Shown piece after piece: positions 47,613 through 58,530 of a DNA stretch of 64,000 nucleotides. The position numbers and the translations under genes are program-made. Numbering within the stretch: the first letter of the stretch is position 1; each line of letters opens with the position of its first letter. Source of the stretch: Gremmenia infestans (taxonomy: Eukaryota > Ascomycota > Leotiomycetes > Helotiales > Hamatocanthoscyphaceae); NCBI GenBank assembly GCA_032629725.1, contig JAFEVB010000015.1, positions 1,736,001-1,800,000 on the forward strand, given 5' to 3'. Under the pieces are notes generated by a model. The model searched no databases, had not been told where the DNA came from, and worked only from the letters and a program-made list of their open reading frames with translations.

Positions 47613-48907
47613 TTAGCTAGCTGGAGGTGGCCCAGGCCCAGGTAGTGGGACAGGCGATGGATCAGGGCGAATTTGTGGTTCCGGAGGAGGATATTGTCTT
47701 GGCTCTTCGCTCTCTATAAGTTGTGATACTTGAGTTACTGGTCCCTCTGGTCTATGTTGGTGGAAAGGTTGACTAGGAATGATTGGCGGAGAAACTTGTG
47801 GCGCCTCCAATGGTTGTGGCTGCACGGGTTGTGGAGTTGTGATAGAAAAACTGCCTTCGCCAGGTTTAGGAACCTTGACACTGTTAGTCGTCTTTCTTTC
47901 TCGTCCTTGAAGGATTTCTACCTTGGGTTGCCTAGGAGCTGCTCTCGCTCTTTTCTTCTTCCCTGGAGAGTCCGCCGTAGGAATCATCGCAGCCGGAGTA
48001 GGAGCAGAGACAGGAGCAGCTTCTATTGGTCCACTTTGATATTGTATTCCACCACTCATTTCAGGCACAGAGCCCATAGGCGCAATAGCCGCGTATCCTG
48101 CGCTACTAGGCTCTCCTGTAACTGCTTGTTTCCCTCCCTTTGATGCCATGGTCTTTGAAGGTGGTAAAACTTCTCCTCTTAATATTGCCTCTCGCTGCCT
48201 TTCCTCAACATCTGCTTTGGACGGCCGGCCCCTTTTCTTGGTCGGAGCTGCTGATTGGCCCGAAAATGAAGAAAACGGATGCGGCGAACCATTCGAGGAG
48301 GTTGGCTTGGGTCGAATATCTCGCGCAGATGTTAAAGTTTCCACGCCCGACTGGCGTCGCTTTGGTTGAGGGTTTGTCATAAGTGGTTCGAGATGTTCAG
48401 GAGCTGATTTGCGCTTGTGAGAGGGATTAGGGAGAGGCAGGGCTGAAAAATGGGAATGCTGGCCAGATCGTAGCATTTCGAAGGTATCGATACAGGATTG
48501 CATATTGCGACCTGCAGTGAAGTTAGCAAATCATAAGATGTGCGATATATGCAAGAGCGATGTCTGGGTTGTTTGTCGGAGATCTGGCGAAACTTCAAGC
48601 CGAAACAATGCGCTTGAAGGTGCAGAACTTACCATATGGAAGGAGCATCTGGGGCCATGCAGGTTGCACATTTGACTCACCCAGAAGAGCTAGAATCCTC
48701 TCTACTGGTATGGCGCTGCTTTTGATTGCTTCTGCGAGAACAAAGCGCTATAGGTGGAAACAGAGTTAGTATTAGACGCGTGGTGGTACAGAATCATCGA
48801 GGGGTATTGGTGCGAGTCGCGCTCTAGATATATACATTTCGCTATGCGAAGTTCTGGGTCTACCAACATACCTTTTCCTGCTCTGAAAATGGAGGAGATA
48901 CATCCAT
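47613..48907 (-). CDS. AT-hook protein, probable nuclear factor
   Basis: Three exons: 48907-48872 (36 nt), 48747-48633 and 48511-47613; introns 48748-48871 and 48512-48632. About 349 residues. The start is MDVSPPFSEQEK, joined to RFVLAEAIKSSAIPVERILA, LLGESNVQPAWPQMLLPYGR and NMQSCIDTFEML, a compact conserved-looking amino-terminal domain. KKRGRPSKADVEERQREAIL contains an AT-hook core (RGRP) that binds the minor groove of AT-rich DNA. The rest is Pro/Ser/Gln-rich and disordered, with a basic KKKRARAAPRQPK patch and a poly-Pro end. Probably a nuclear DNA-binding or chromatin protein; the target is unknown. Intact. I chose the upstream start because all three exons keep frame and phase. Confidence 0.8.
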
Positions 48908-49250
48908 AGCGTGGGGCTTGGTTTTTGTGTGTTGAATGAACGTAACAGCTGGCGCAAAAACTCCTACGGCGCGTGGTAGGAGGAAGCTGGGGGGGGAAGG
49001 GAGCGTGAAGAATACAGTACGGTACAAGTTGTTAGGAAGAAATTAAGGCCATTAAGTATGTTCTGGGATCTGTCCCAACATCGGAACAGTCTCCTAGGAA
49101 GCGTATAAGGTGTATCGGCAGTCGTTAAAGAGAGTCAAGTCGTTGGACAGGAAAGGGAGGAGTGAGAAGGCTGAATGCAAGAGGAAGCTGGCCGCGTTTG
49201 CGAGGCGCGTTAGGGAGGGAAGAGGATGATAATTCCAACAAGACTAGGTA

Positions 49251-49340
49251 CAGGACAGGACAGGACGGGACAGGACAGGACAGGACAGGAGGACAGTGCA
49301 GCGTAGTGCAGCGCAGTGCAGTACAGTACCGTACAGTAGG
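49251..49340. repeat. (CAGGA)n microsatellite plus GTGCA/GTACA repeat
   Basis: CAGGA units run from 49251 to 49290 with one C to G-type break, followed by imperfect GTGCA, GCGCA and GTACA units up to about 49340. Confidence 0.85.
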
Positions 49341-49930
49341 AAGAAGAGAATAGTATAGGTAGTAGGCAGTCCCATCGCAGGGCAGCGCAGCGTATTCAGC
49401 GGCAAACAGGCGTTAATAAAGGAACGAACGAACGGTTCATAGGGGAAATGAGACAGAGCAAGTCGTGCATATGCAGCTGCATTCAGCGCAGTTTGTTACT
49501 GGCCGCAAGACTGAACAGTGCGCCGCCAGAGACGATTGCGCAGGGAGCGCCGAGCTAAAGAGCTTGCCTACTTTATTAGCGAGCTTGATCCTGTCCAGGA
49601 TTGCCCGTACCCGTACAGTAGACAAGGTATCCACAAGCCCAGCCTCGAACTGTATTTGTAACTGTATATTTACTTTATTTGGGCAAGATATAGTACTGTA
49701 CATACAGACAATGTACATCCGACTAAGGAGAAAAGGGGGGCGGCTCGCTACGTCCTTTCCACTTGTTAATGGGAGTGAGAGCAGAGGAGAGCGACGGTAT
49801 TGGTGAAGACCGTGGAGTCGACATCCAATCACGGGCAAAAGACGGATGGTACCGCAACCACCCTGGGACTGTCCCCAATCGTTTCTCTTCCCAACTCCCA
49901 CAAGGCTGGACAGTGGACACCTTCGACCCC

Positions 49931-49970
49931 AGAGCAGAGCAGAGCAGAGCAGAGCAGAGCAGAGCAGAGC
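49931..49970. repeat. (AGAGC)8 microsatellite
   Basis: Eight perfect AGAGC units. They produce the Ser/Ala/Glu-rich artefact frames seen on both strands here. Confidence 0.9.
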
Positions 49971-51671
49971 AACGCAACTCCTGCTGAGCCGCATCGCATC
50001 ATGGCTCAAACATCAGGCTCGATGTACTCCTCCAATTCATCCGTCGCGCACGAGTCGCAGATAAGAATTTTCGTTGGACGGCGAGGTCTTAATTATGGAT
50101 TGCGCGGCCGCTTCTGCGGCCTACTGTAAGAACGGCTTGGCTTGGATGTCTGGCAAGCAGCAAAACATAGCAACAACTGGTGCATTTGCGCTTCCCAGGA
50201 GGATTCAATCGATGGCCGCGACCATCCAACGTCTAATCCGCTGGGAAACAAGTCTGTTTTATATCTACGAATGCTCTCGGTGGGGCAGGACTCGCGCCAA
50301 AATCTGCATTGTGCGCTGTCAACGATTCTGCTGTCGCATCCTTAGAGGTTGCTTCACCGCCGTAAGTGCTAACTTGTGCTCTTCTTCACTCGCGCCCATT
50401 ACATCACTGACAGTCGCTGATAGATTACGAGCTGCCTTAAAGGGAAACTACCTCTTAACCAATCTGCCAGCCATACTTGTGGGGTATTGTCTAGAATCTA
50501 TTTCTGACCCCTCCAGCCTTTGCACACTCTCTCCTCCGAAGGAATTAGTGACCGGCTGTCTACGTTAGCGTGCGTACAGGTCAGGTCAGGTTCCAAATGG
50601 TATCAAAGCGGCATATCCAGCACAAGTCACCTCACACAAGCAAGGCGCATACTCTGGGAGGTCTGGTACGATGGATTAGACGTGGCCAAGTAAAGCCGCG
50701 TGGAGCATCGAAGATCTATATTGCAATGTTGGAAAAGGTGCAAGTTACTGCAAAATGATCTGAGCAGGTAAGATTACTGTCTCTTTTCTTCCTGTGCTAC
50801 GTACGGTTCAATAATGGATGTGCAAACCGTCCGTAATTGTGGCTTTGTTGGTTGATGGCTTTTACGGGATGTCGCTTGACATGAATAATCAAGATTCCAT
50901 TCGATTGGCTCAGGGATTCATGGAATGGGAGATTGTTCAAATACTGCTTCAAATCCGCCAGCATGAGGGGGTTGTTGTTGATGGAATCATATATTGCTAA
51001 GTCCATTCGGCGTTGCCGTTTACGGTTTAGCGCACCTGGGCATCTTTGAGGCCCTGCGTACATCTACATTTCTAAATAGAATTCAATCCAACATATTTTG
51101 GCTGGGAAAGGAGCTGTGCAATACCAGAGTGATATGTGAGAGGCGCATTACATGCCAGCAGGGAACCCAGAGGTTGGATTAGACATGCTGCACAGGTAAA
51201 GAGTGCTTGTGGTTGTTGGCATCCCTCTCCATTCAATCGTCTTTTGTTCTCGATCATCTCCATCACCCACCGAGCTACCCCCGTCATTTCTTATAAGAGC
51301 AGACTCCATGTTCTCATCTACGAGAATACAGTTCCTACTACCACATACGCACTCATATTTTGCTCCGCGCCGACCTCTCACTCTCCAGCTTCAAAGTGTA
51401 CGATCTCTCGGCGCCAACTCGCTGCTTTCGCAACCCGCCTGCCAGGCGCAAACACTCCCTTGACCTTGGAATTTACGACCAGCGGTCACCGTACATTATA
51501 GATTGAGGTTGCTCTAGCATTACACGCAAATATCCATATCATTTTCCCGATACCACTCTTGGTGCATCCCCGACGTTCGCCGCCGAGTCTCGACCTCAGC
51601 TTTCCAAGTCGAACCTTCCTCAACGCCTTACCCCATACATTCACGCCCCAACCCTTCCGACTCCTATAGAA

Positions 51672-54600
51672 ATGGCAGACAATTCCCATGGCGTAAAGCC
51701 AGAGGCAGTGGATACTGCGCTCGGCGACATGAAATTGGAAGAAGAGGGTTCGCCCATGGGGAATGGATTTACGAATGGGACATACGAGAAAGCTCCTACA
51801 CCTGGCTACAGCAGGAAATCTCGGTCCTCCACACCTCCTATAACAAACTCAAGATCGCAATCGCCAGTCACGAAGCAAATCGCATCACAATCGCCCCAAT
51901 TAGGCGATGGTCAAGAAATAATTGGGAGTGAGATCACAGTTGTGGTAGAGGATGGGAAACCTCCAAAATTGTCACGAAAAGCATCGCAGAAGATAATTTC
52001 ACGACCAGCCCCATTATTCAACGACCTACCAGATGCTACAGAGGAGGCAACCTCGCAATTTTCAGTTATCAAAGATTGCGAGTATGGATCCAAAAATATG
52101 GGCCTCTCCGAGCATGATTCCTTGGACTGCGATTGCTCTCCCGAGTACAGTGAGTTGTTCCAATTTCTTCAACTTTGGTGGTTTACTAATTGTTCCAGGC
52201 GATAGCAAAAATCATGCATGCGCAGAAGATTCGGACTGTATCAACCGTGCGACAAAAATGGAATGCGTCGACAATAATTGCAATTGCGGTAATGATTGCC
52301 AGAATCAACGGTTCCAACGCAAACAATATGCCAATGTCTCCGTAATTAAGACAGAGCAGAAAGGCTATGGTTTGCGAGCAAATACTGACCTGAAGGCTCA
52401 TGATTTCATCTTCGAATACATTGGCGAAGTAATTAATTCGGCGGTATTCAATAAAAGGAGATACCAATATGATGACGAAGGCATCAAACATTTCTATTTC
52501 ATGTCCCTCACGATACGCGAATTTGTCGATGCGACGAAAAAGGGCAATCTGGGGCGATTCTGCAACCATTCCTGTAATCCAAACTGTTACGTGGACAAAT
52601 GGGTCGTCGGGGAGAGGTTGCGCATGGGCATTTTTGCCGAGCGGGACATCAAAGCCGGCGAGGAGTTGGTTTTCAACTACAATGTCGATCGTTACGGTGC
52701 CGACCCCCAAGTCTGCTATTGCGGCGAGCCAAACTGCGTTGGGTTCATTGGAGGCAAGACCCAGACTGAGCGCGCAACCAAATTGCACCATACGACAATT
52801 GAAGCTCTGGGCATTGATGATGGCGATGGGTGGGATACGGCGGTCGCTAAGAAACCCCGGAAGAAGAAGACGGGGGAAAATGACGAAGAATATGTCAGCA
52901 GCGTCCAACCCAGGGGTTTGGATGAAGAGGGCGTCACAAATATCATGGCAACTCTCCTCACATGCCAGGAGAAATGGATTGTGGTAAAATTGCTGAGTCG
53001 TATTCAACGATGCGAGGATGACAGTATCCGCAATAAAGTCGTGCAGACGCACGGCTACGATATTATGCGGACGAGCTTGACGACTTGGAAGGACGACAAC
53101 AATGTTGTACTTCAAATTCTTGATATTCTCTACAAGTTCCCTCGGATCACTCGTAACAAGATCACCAAAGCTAAGATCGAGGGTACCGTTCAGACGTTCA
53201 CGACCTCCGAGCACGAGGATGTTGCTTTCGAAGCTAAGAGGCTCATCGAAGTATGGAGTCAACTCAAGGAAGAGTATCGCATCACCAAGAAGAAGGTAGA
53301 CCCGAATGCAGCCAGAATCTTCGAGCGTCGAAATAATGAGAGAGTTGAGGAAGTTTCCAAATCGCCAGCCACCCCAGCTATTACTCTACCAACAGGACCA
53401 CGAAGTAATGTCCCACAACGCACTTTCATTCCGCAACGGCCGCCAATCCGAAGGCCTTTCGGTGCATTACCTACAGGCTGGTTTGCCGCTATGGACGCGA
53501 GTGGTAATCCGTATTACTACAGCAAAAGCGGTCACACGACCTGGCAACGACCTAATTTGCCGGCTCCCCAACCGCCACCGCCCCCAAAAGTTCAAGAAAG
53601 CGTGCAGAAACAAAAGAAGTTGCAAGATATCATTAATGGTATCATCTCAGAACCAGCTTCTAATAGCACACCACAGAGCATGCCGACAGCTGAATCTACG
53701 CCCAAGGAGAAGAAGAAGCCAGTCGACAGATGGCGATCGTTACCCGTGGAAAAACAGATGAAGCTATACGAGAATACTGTATGTTTTTTTTTCATATCTT
53801 CCGCGCTCCTCGCTAACCATGCCCAGCTCTTTCCTCATATAAGGCACGTGATGCAAAAATTCTCGAAACTGCTTCCCAAGGACGACCTCAAAAAGTTCGC
53901 CAAAGATCTCGGCAAGAAACTCGTAGCTTCCGACTTCAAAAACAACCGCGTCGATGATCCTACCAAGATCTCGGAAAAGCAGGAGAAAAAGGTCAAGAAA
54001 TACGTTCGAGATTTCTTCGAGAAGGCTGTTCAGAAGAGAAAGGCGATAGATAAGAAGAAGCGGGAAAAACTCGCGAACGGCTCTTCCTCGCATGCTTCTT
54101 CATCTTTTACGAATGGTAAGCCGGAAGCTGCTCCTTCACCAGAGCCAGAGGTGGAGGATGAAGTCGAGTTCTCGGATCATGGAACTCCTACACCGATTCC
54201 AGACTCGCCTTCAATACCACCTGCTACGCCAGTCACAGGCTCATCTTCAGATCTAAAACGGAAAAGAGACGAGGATGATGAGGAGGTATTACCAGATGAG
54301 ACTGAGGATAGCGAATCTAAGCGGCTCAAAGAAAGCCCCAACGACGATGCTGATGCCCCTCCGCCTCCTCCGCCACCACCTCCACCTGCTGGTGGTTTGC
54401 CTGGCAACTTCGAAGGCGCAGAGGGTGAGCTTCTCGAAGGCGATCCCATAAGCACGATCTATGGCCCTCCACTACCGCAAGATCAGCCCATACATGTCGG
54501 GCTGGAAGAAGAGCGCGAACTCCGCCAGCAGGAAGAAGACCGGATGCGCGAGAACGAGGAAGCAGTTCTGATGAATATGGATGGGGCTGGGGCTGGGGCT

Positions 54601-54723
54601 GGGGCACTGGGGGAAGTTAATGGCAATGGGATCAAGGACGTTGAAATGGCAGGCACAGAAAAGGTCACGGATCTAGCCGTGCGGCAACAGGAACAGGAAC
54701 GGGAACAGGAGCCGGTGCAATGA
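51672..54723 (+). CDS. set2: Histone H3 lysine-36 methyltransferase Set2
   Basis: Nuclear enzyme that methylates H3K36 during transcription elongation and binds the phosphorylated RNA polymerase II tail. Three exons: 51672-52149, 52199-53778 and 53827-54723; introns 52150-52198 and 53779-53826. About 984 residues. Domains seen: AWS (about 163-215, Cys-rich, CVDNNCNCGNDCQNQRF), SET (about 216-325, with YIGEVI, RFCNHSCNPNC and FNYNVDRYG), post-SET (about 329-345, CYCGEPNC), WW (about 582-612, GWFAAMDASGNPYYYS) and SRI (about 668-760, DRWRSLPVEKQMKLYENT joined to LFPHIRHVMQKF). A Pro run (about residues 855-865) and acidic stretches follow. The second intron is 48 nt and has no in-frame stop, so its retention would add 16 residues inside SRI. 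Intact. Confidence 0.96.
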
Positions 54724-55198
54724 CACTTGCTTTAATGCCACCGGGGCTCAAAAATAAGATATCCCTATGGGGCGGAGAAGAGGGTGGGTTGCAAATACAG
54801 ACAGACAAAAGAAAACGGAATTGTAATTTTGTATCATACAATTAATTAGCATGGGGCGTTTCATTTGCGTATGCTTGCTTTGCTTTACCTTTCTTTGCCT
54901 TTGCCTTTGCTTATACGTTATCAATCGCATTCATGCATGCGTGGAGTGGGAATGGAATGAAATGAAATGGAACGGAATCAGCGAGCTTTTGTTTTTGTTC
55001 TTGTTTTCAGACTTGAACTTGCATTTTCTAACGGGCATGGGTGGGTGGATGGTTTGGAGGTAGGGAATGGATGGGTAGGATGGAAAAGTGGATGGATATG
55101 TGGGTGGTGGAAAGGTGGAGAGGAATGGTTGAAAGGAAAGGTGGAAGGGATGTAGATGAATGTCATTACGTGAGATGTTATGCTTGCTTGCTTGATGT

Positions 55199-55265
55199 AT
55201 AGTATAGTATAGTATAGTATAGTATAGTATAGTATAGTATAGTATAGTATAATATAGTATAATAT
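55199..55265. repeat. (AGTAT)n microsatellite
   Basis: About thirteen units of AGTAT, the last ones with G to A changes (AATAT). Confidence 0.9.
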
Positions 55266-55318
55266 GTATGTGCCTTTAAAGCAAGATGGAGATGAAGGAG
55301 AAGGAGATATTATGATGA

Positions 55319-55341
55319 TATAATATGATATGATATGATAT
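55319..55341. repeat. (ATATG)n short microsatellite
   Basis: Four to five units of ATATG, about 55 bp after the AGTAT repeat. Confidence 0.8.
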
Positions 55342-55653
55342 GTGTAAGAAAAGAAGAACCGAAACGTCTTGAATTAATAAGCGTGTGTATATGGATGGAT
55401 GGCATTTAGTATCCTTGTTCTGAACAACCGGTGGGGTTGTATGCAAAATCTCATTTAAACGGTATGGGTAGATGGAACAGAACTGGAAAAGCATGCGTTT
55501 TGAATACTTGTGATTCCACGATAGCTTTGCTTTTGCTTGTATCTCAAATTAACCTCCTAGGACCGCACCTAACTAACCCAAATCACCATACATACGGATT
55601 TCCCTTTTTACTTATATTCATTTTCATTTCATGTTCATAACCCGCGAATCTCC

Positions 55654-57217
55654 TCAAGATTTGAGAATCTTCTCCAACGCCTCGAGCAGAATATCAGCAT
55701 GATGCTTCTGGAAGATCAACATGGGCCTCAGGCGCACAGCCCTCTCTCCAGACCCGCCAACATTCACACCGACGCTCTTGGCCTTCCGGAGAACCTCGTC
55801 CCGCCTGGGACTATCGAATGCGATAAAAGTCCCCTGGCCCTTACCCCTTAGGTTGAGCACCTGGCCCGGGTACAGCTTGCCCAACTCCTCGATGCCGTTA
55901 TACAGATACTCTCCTACCTTGGCCGTGTTGGTGACCAGATCCAATCGCTCGATCTCCTCGATAATGGCACGGAATAGGATGGCGCGTGCTGGGTCGCCCA
56001 TCCATGTGTTGAATTGCCGGTAAGGCTTGTTGGGTCTGAGTTCTGGGTTTCCGAAATAATATCCTGCCGTCTGCGCTTTCTTGCTGAACGTCACCATGTC
56101 TGGTGGTGTCTCTAGGTTCCAGTGATCATGAGCCCAGAACTTCCCCGTGGCGCCGACGCCCGTTTGGACTTCGTCGACGATGAGCAGAACGTTGTGTTTC
56201 TTGGTGAGGGCGCGCAGACCGCGGAAAAATGCAGGCGACGCGTGGTTGTCGCCACCTTCGGATTGGATAGGCTCGACGACCACGGCGCAGGGTGGGAGGT
56301 GGTGCGTTGTGATAATCCTCTCAACATCTGCCAAAGCATCTGCTTCCGCTTTGGCATTTTCCTGGACATGGTCCTCGAGGGGGTATTTCAAGAGGGGGAA
56401 TGTAGCTTGTGGCCAGTCGAAGGCGGGGATATCGATCTTATGGATGGGTTTCGAGCGCGTCGTTGACAAAGACCCGAAAAGACGGCCGTGGAAACCGGAT
56501 TTGAAAGACAGGATCGACAATTGTGGTGCGCCGGGAGATTGGTTCAGCATGCTGGAGGCAATGTCCTCTTCGCTGAACTCGATGTGTGCGCCACCGCGCT
56601 CTTGCTGGCGGCGCCACATGAAGGCTGCCTTGTAGGCTGTTTCGTTGGCGTCGCTACCGGCCATGGCGGTGAAGACCTGGTCGAGGCCCTTGGGGGCTAC
56701 GCTTAGGATGCCGGTTTTGAGGATTGAGGCCCAGTCGTGTGAGGGGAAGTTTCCGAGGGCTGGACGGTTGATGATAGCGGACGCCATCTGTGGGGAAGTT
56801 GCTGCTGCGTAAAGAGCGGGGTTGCTGTATCCGACTGGGATGGAGGCGATTTGTGCATAGCTACTCAATTAGCATTCTTCGAGCTTAAAGGATGGTCAGT
56901 CAAACTTACACATCCAAGAGCACATTTCCATCCGGGTCTGCAATGTAGTTTCCAAAGCTCTTTTGGTAATTGGCAAGCATGTTCAAGCTCCGGGTATCAA
57001 ACACCTTGTCCAATTCTTCAATTGCCTTCTTACTCTCCGGACCTGGTATGGCCGTCTTGACGGTAGGTCCAGAAGGCTCATTCGTGAAGAATGGCTGTTC
57101 TGCGGAGGGGGCAGATGGTTTGAGGGCTGCCGCGGTAGCGTAAGGTCGTAGGGATGATTTGGGGGCCCATTGAGAAGCAACGGGACGCAATCGCGCCGCT
57201 GCTCGAAGAGAAGACAT
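55654..57217 (-). CDS. 4-aminobutyrate aminotransferase (GABA transaminase), mitochondrial-type
   Basis: PLP enzyme of the GABA shunt: GABA plus 2-oxoglutarate gives succinate semialdehyde plus glutamate. Two exons: 57217-56910 and 56860-55654, intron 56861-56909. About 504 residues, normal for fungal GatA/Uga1. The ATG at 57217 gives MSSLRAAARLRPVASQWAPK, an Arg/Ala/Ser-rich start like a mitochondrial import signal; the next frame upstream adds only purine-repeat-derived residues. Core motifs: the substrate side (AYKAAFMWRR), SFKSGFHGRLFG, VVEPIQSEGGDNHAS, the PLP-binding Asp in LLIVDEVQTGVGATGKFWAHD, the Schiff-base Lys in VTFSKKAQTAGYYF (about residues 363-364), and the end ERAVRLRPMLIFQKHHAD. 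Intact. A GGAGA repeat lies just upstream of the start. Confidence 0.95.
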
Positions 57218-57228
57218 TGTGAAGGGTA

Positions 57229-57260
57229 GAGAGGAGAGGAGAGGAGAGGAGAGGAGAGGA
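57229..57260. repeat. (GGAGA)n microsatellite in the leader of the GABA transaminase gene
   Basis: About six GGAGA units, 12-43 bp upstream of the ATG at 57217 (CT-rich on the coding strand). Confidence 0.85.
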
Positions 57261-58530
57261 AAGGAGATGAGGCAAATGGCTGCCAAAATGGAGAAGCGGA
57301 GGAAAAGGTTTGTTGTTTATGATTCTGCAGAAAGTGGGGTCAGCGGGCTTGTCCGTTTTACGGAGCTATATCTCGTATCTTATCGATAGGAGTGATAAAT
57401 GGTCGGTTCAAACTAACCTTCAGCTTTAATTGTAATTGCGATTTCAATTGCAAAATAAAGCTATTCTGGAATTGACAGTCGGGGGCCCGTGTGAAGAATA
57501 AAATGCCGATGATGGAGAGCAGAGAACAAAGAACGTAGAACGTAAATTCAAACCTTGACCTTCCATGGATTTTATAGTGAGGGGCAAACGGCGGCCAGCG
57601 AGTGATTGATGAAAGCGCCATGCGTCATCCTAAGCAAGGATTAATGAGACAAGCTAGTCCCAAAATGACAGGTCTACCCGACTATCAACCACCACAAGTG
57701 TGCTCATACCTGGTATCTTGCTTGCTATCTGAAATCCGGGAGTCGGGACCTGAAAAATATTCAAAGGGAGATAGATACTGATGATTCTACACCGGATCTA
57801 TATTTAGAATGCGATACCGGATGACTTGGTTTTAGCAAGAGTCACATCGAAAGCTACGTAGAAAATATGTTGTTCCAAACAGATCCGTCCGTCTGCCATT
57901 GAAATGCATCAAGCAAGAGGACGATGGCAGCACAAGACACGCAATCTACTCGGTTGACCTCACAAGCACAGCTTCCTAGTCAGTCTATCCCGACCTCAAG
58001 ACGTTGGTTATGTTGCTATTTCAGTCAGACTTGGAAATACACCGAGGATATCTTCTTATACTCAAGGAAGCATATGAAATGTCACGACACCACGTCCACT
58101 TCAACGTCAACGAGCTAGTGTCTCGCCACCCAAGCTGCTGGGGCGAAACCATGCATTGGAATTTCAGAATACCCCGACAGCATGTAAAACAGGGCAATGC
58201 TTCTTAATATGAACAATTGCACTCAAGGTGTAGCGAAAGTTCCAAAATCTAAATGCTGGCAAGCATCGTTTTACTACTGCTAGTGATGTTGCGACCATGG
58301 ATTTCGTATGTTTAGTCTCAAGCTTTAATACAAGCAGATTTGATAATTGACCATACCGCAGGCACGGCATATTCTAGGAACTCTTATGGACCTGTTCCTA
58401 AGGTCTTTGCTTGAATGACTCTCCAGGCAGGTTTTCATGTTATCCAAGCATCCTACCTCAGCACTCGCCATGCTCGACAAGGGCACTTACAAGATGCGTT
58501 CCCAATCCCGCGTCCCACCTACCTGCTCAC
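57261..58530. other. Intergenic, no gene seen
   Basis: About 1.27 kb between the GABA transaminase promoter side and the 3' end of the GH35 gene. Short frames (up to 87 codons) without motifs. Presumably holds the transaminase promoter. Confidence 0.5.

Larger units (their letters stand above)
48908..51671. other. Long intergenic stretch with microsatellites, before Set2
   Basis: About 2.7 kb between divergent genes. Holds pentanucleotide repeats at 49251-49290 and 49931-49970 and a looser GTGCA/GTACA repeat at 49295-49340. Open frames here (up to 190 codons) come from the repeats and have no domains. The last few hundred bases, C/T-rich, are probably the Set2 leader. Confidence 0.5.
54724..55653. 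other. Convergent 3' region with microsatellites
   Basis: Between the converging Set2 and GABA transaminase genes. Holds imperfect CTTTGC and GGAAT repeats (54885-54980), G-rich TGGATGGGT-type sequence (55035-55120) and two TA-rich pentanucleotide repeats. No gene. Confidence 0.55.

Noticed and set aside
49437..50009. 190-codon minus-strand frame and its overlapping neighbours
   Set aside because: Created by the AGAGC repeat, which is open in several frames on both strands; the rest has no domain.
50074..50568. 164-codon plus-strand frame between the AT-hook gene and Set2
   Set aside because: Composition is not protein-like, no domain or splice partner, and it lies in a microsatellite-rich intergenic region.
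52186..53262. 358-codon open frame on the minus strand
   Set aside because: It lies wholly antisense to the conserved Set2 catalytic region and has no motif; it is a shadow of codon usage.
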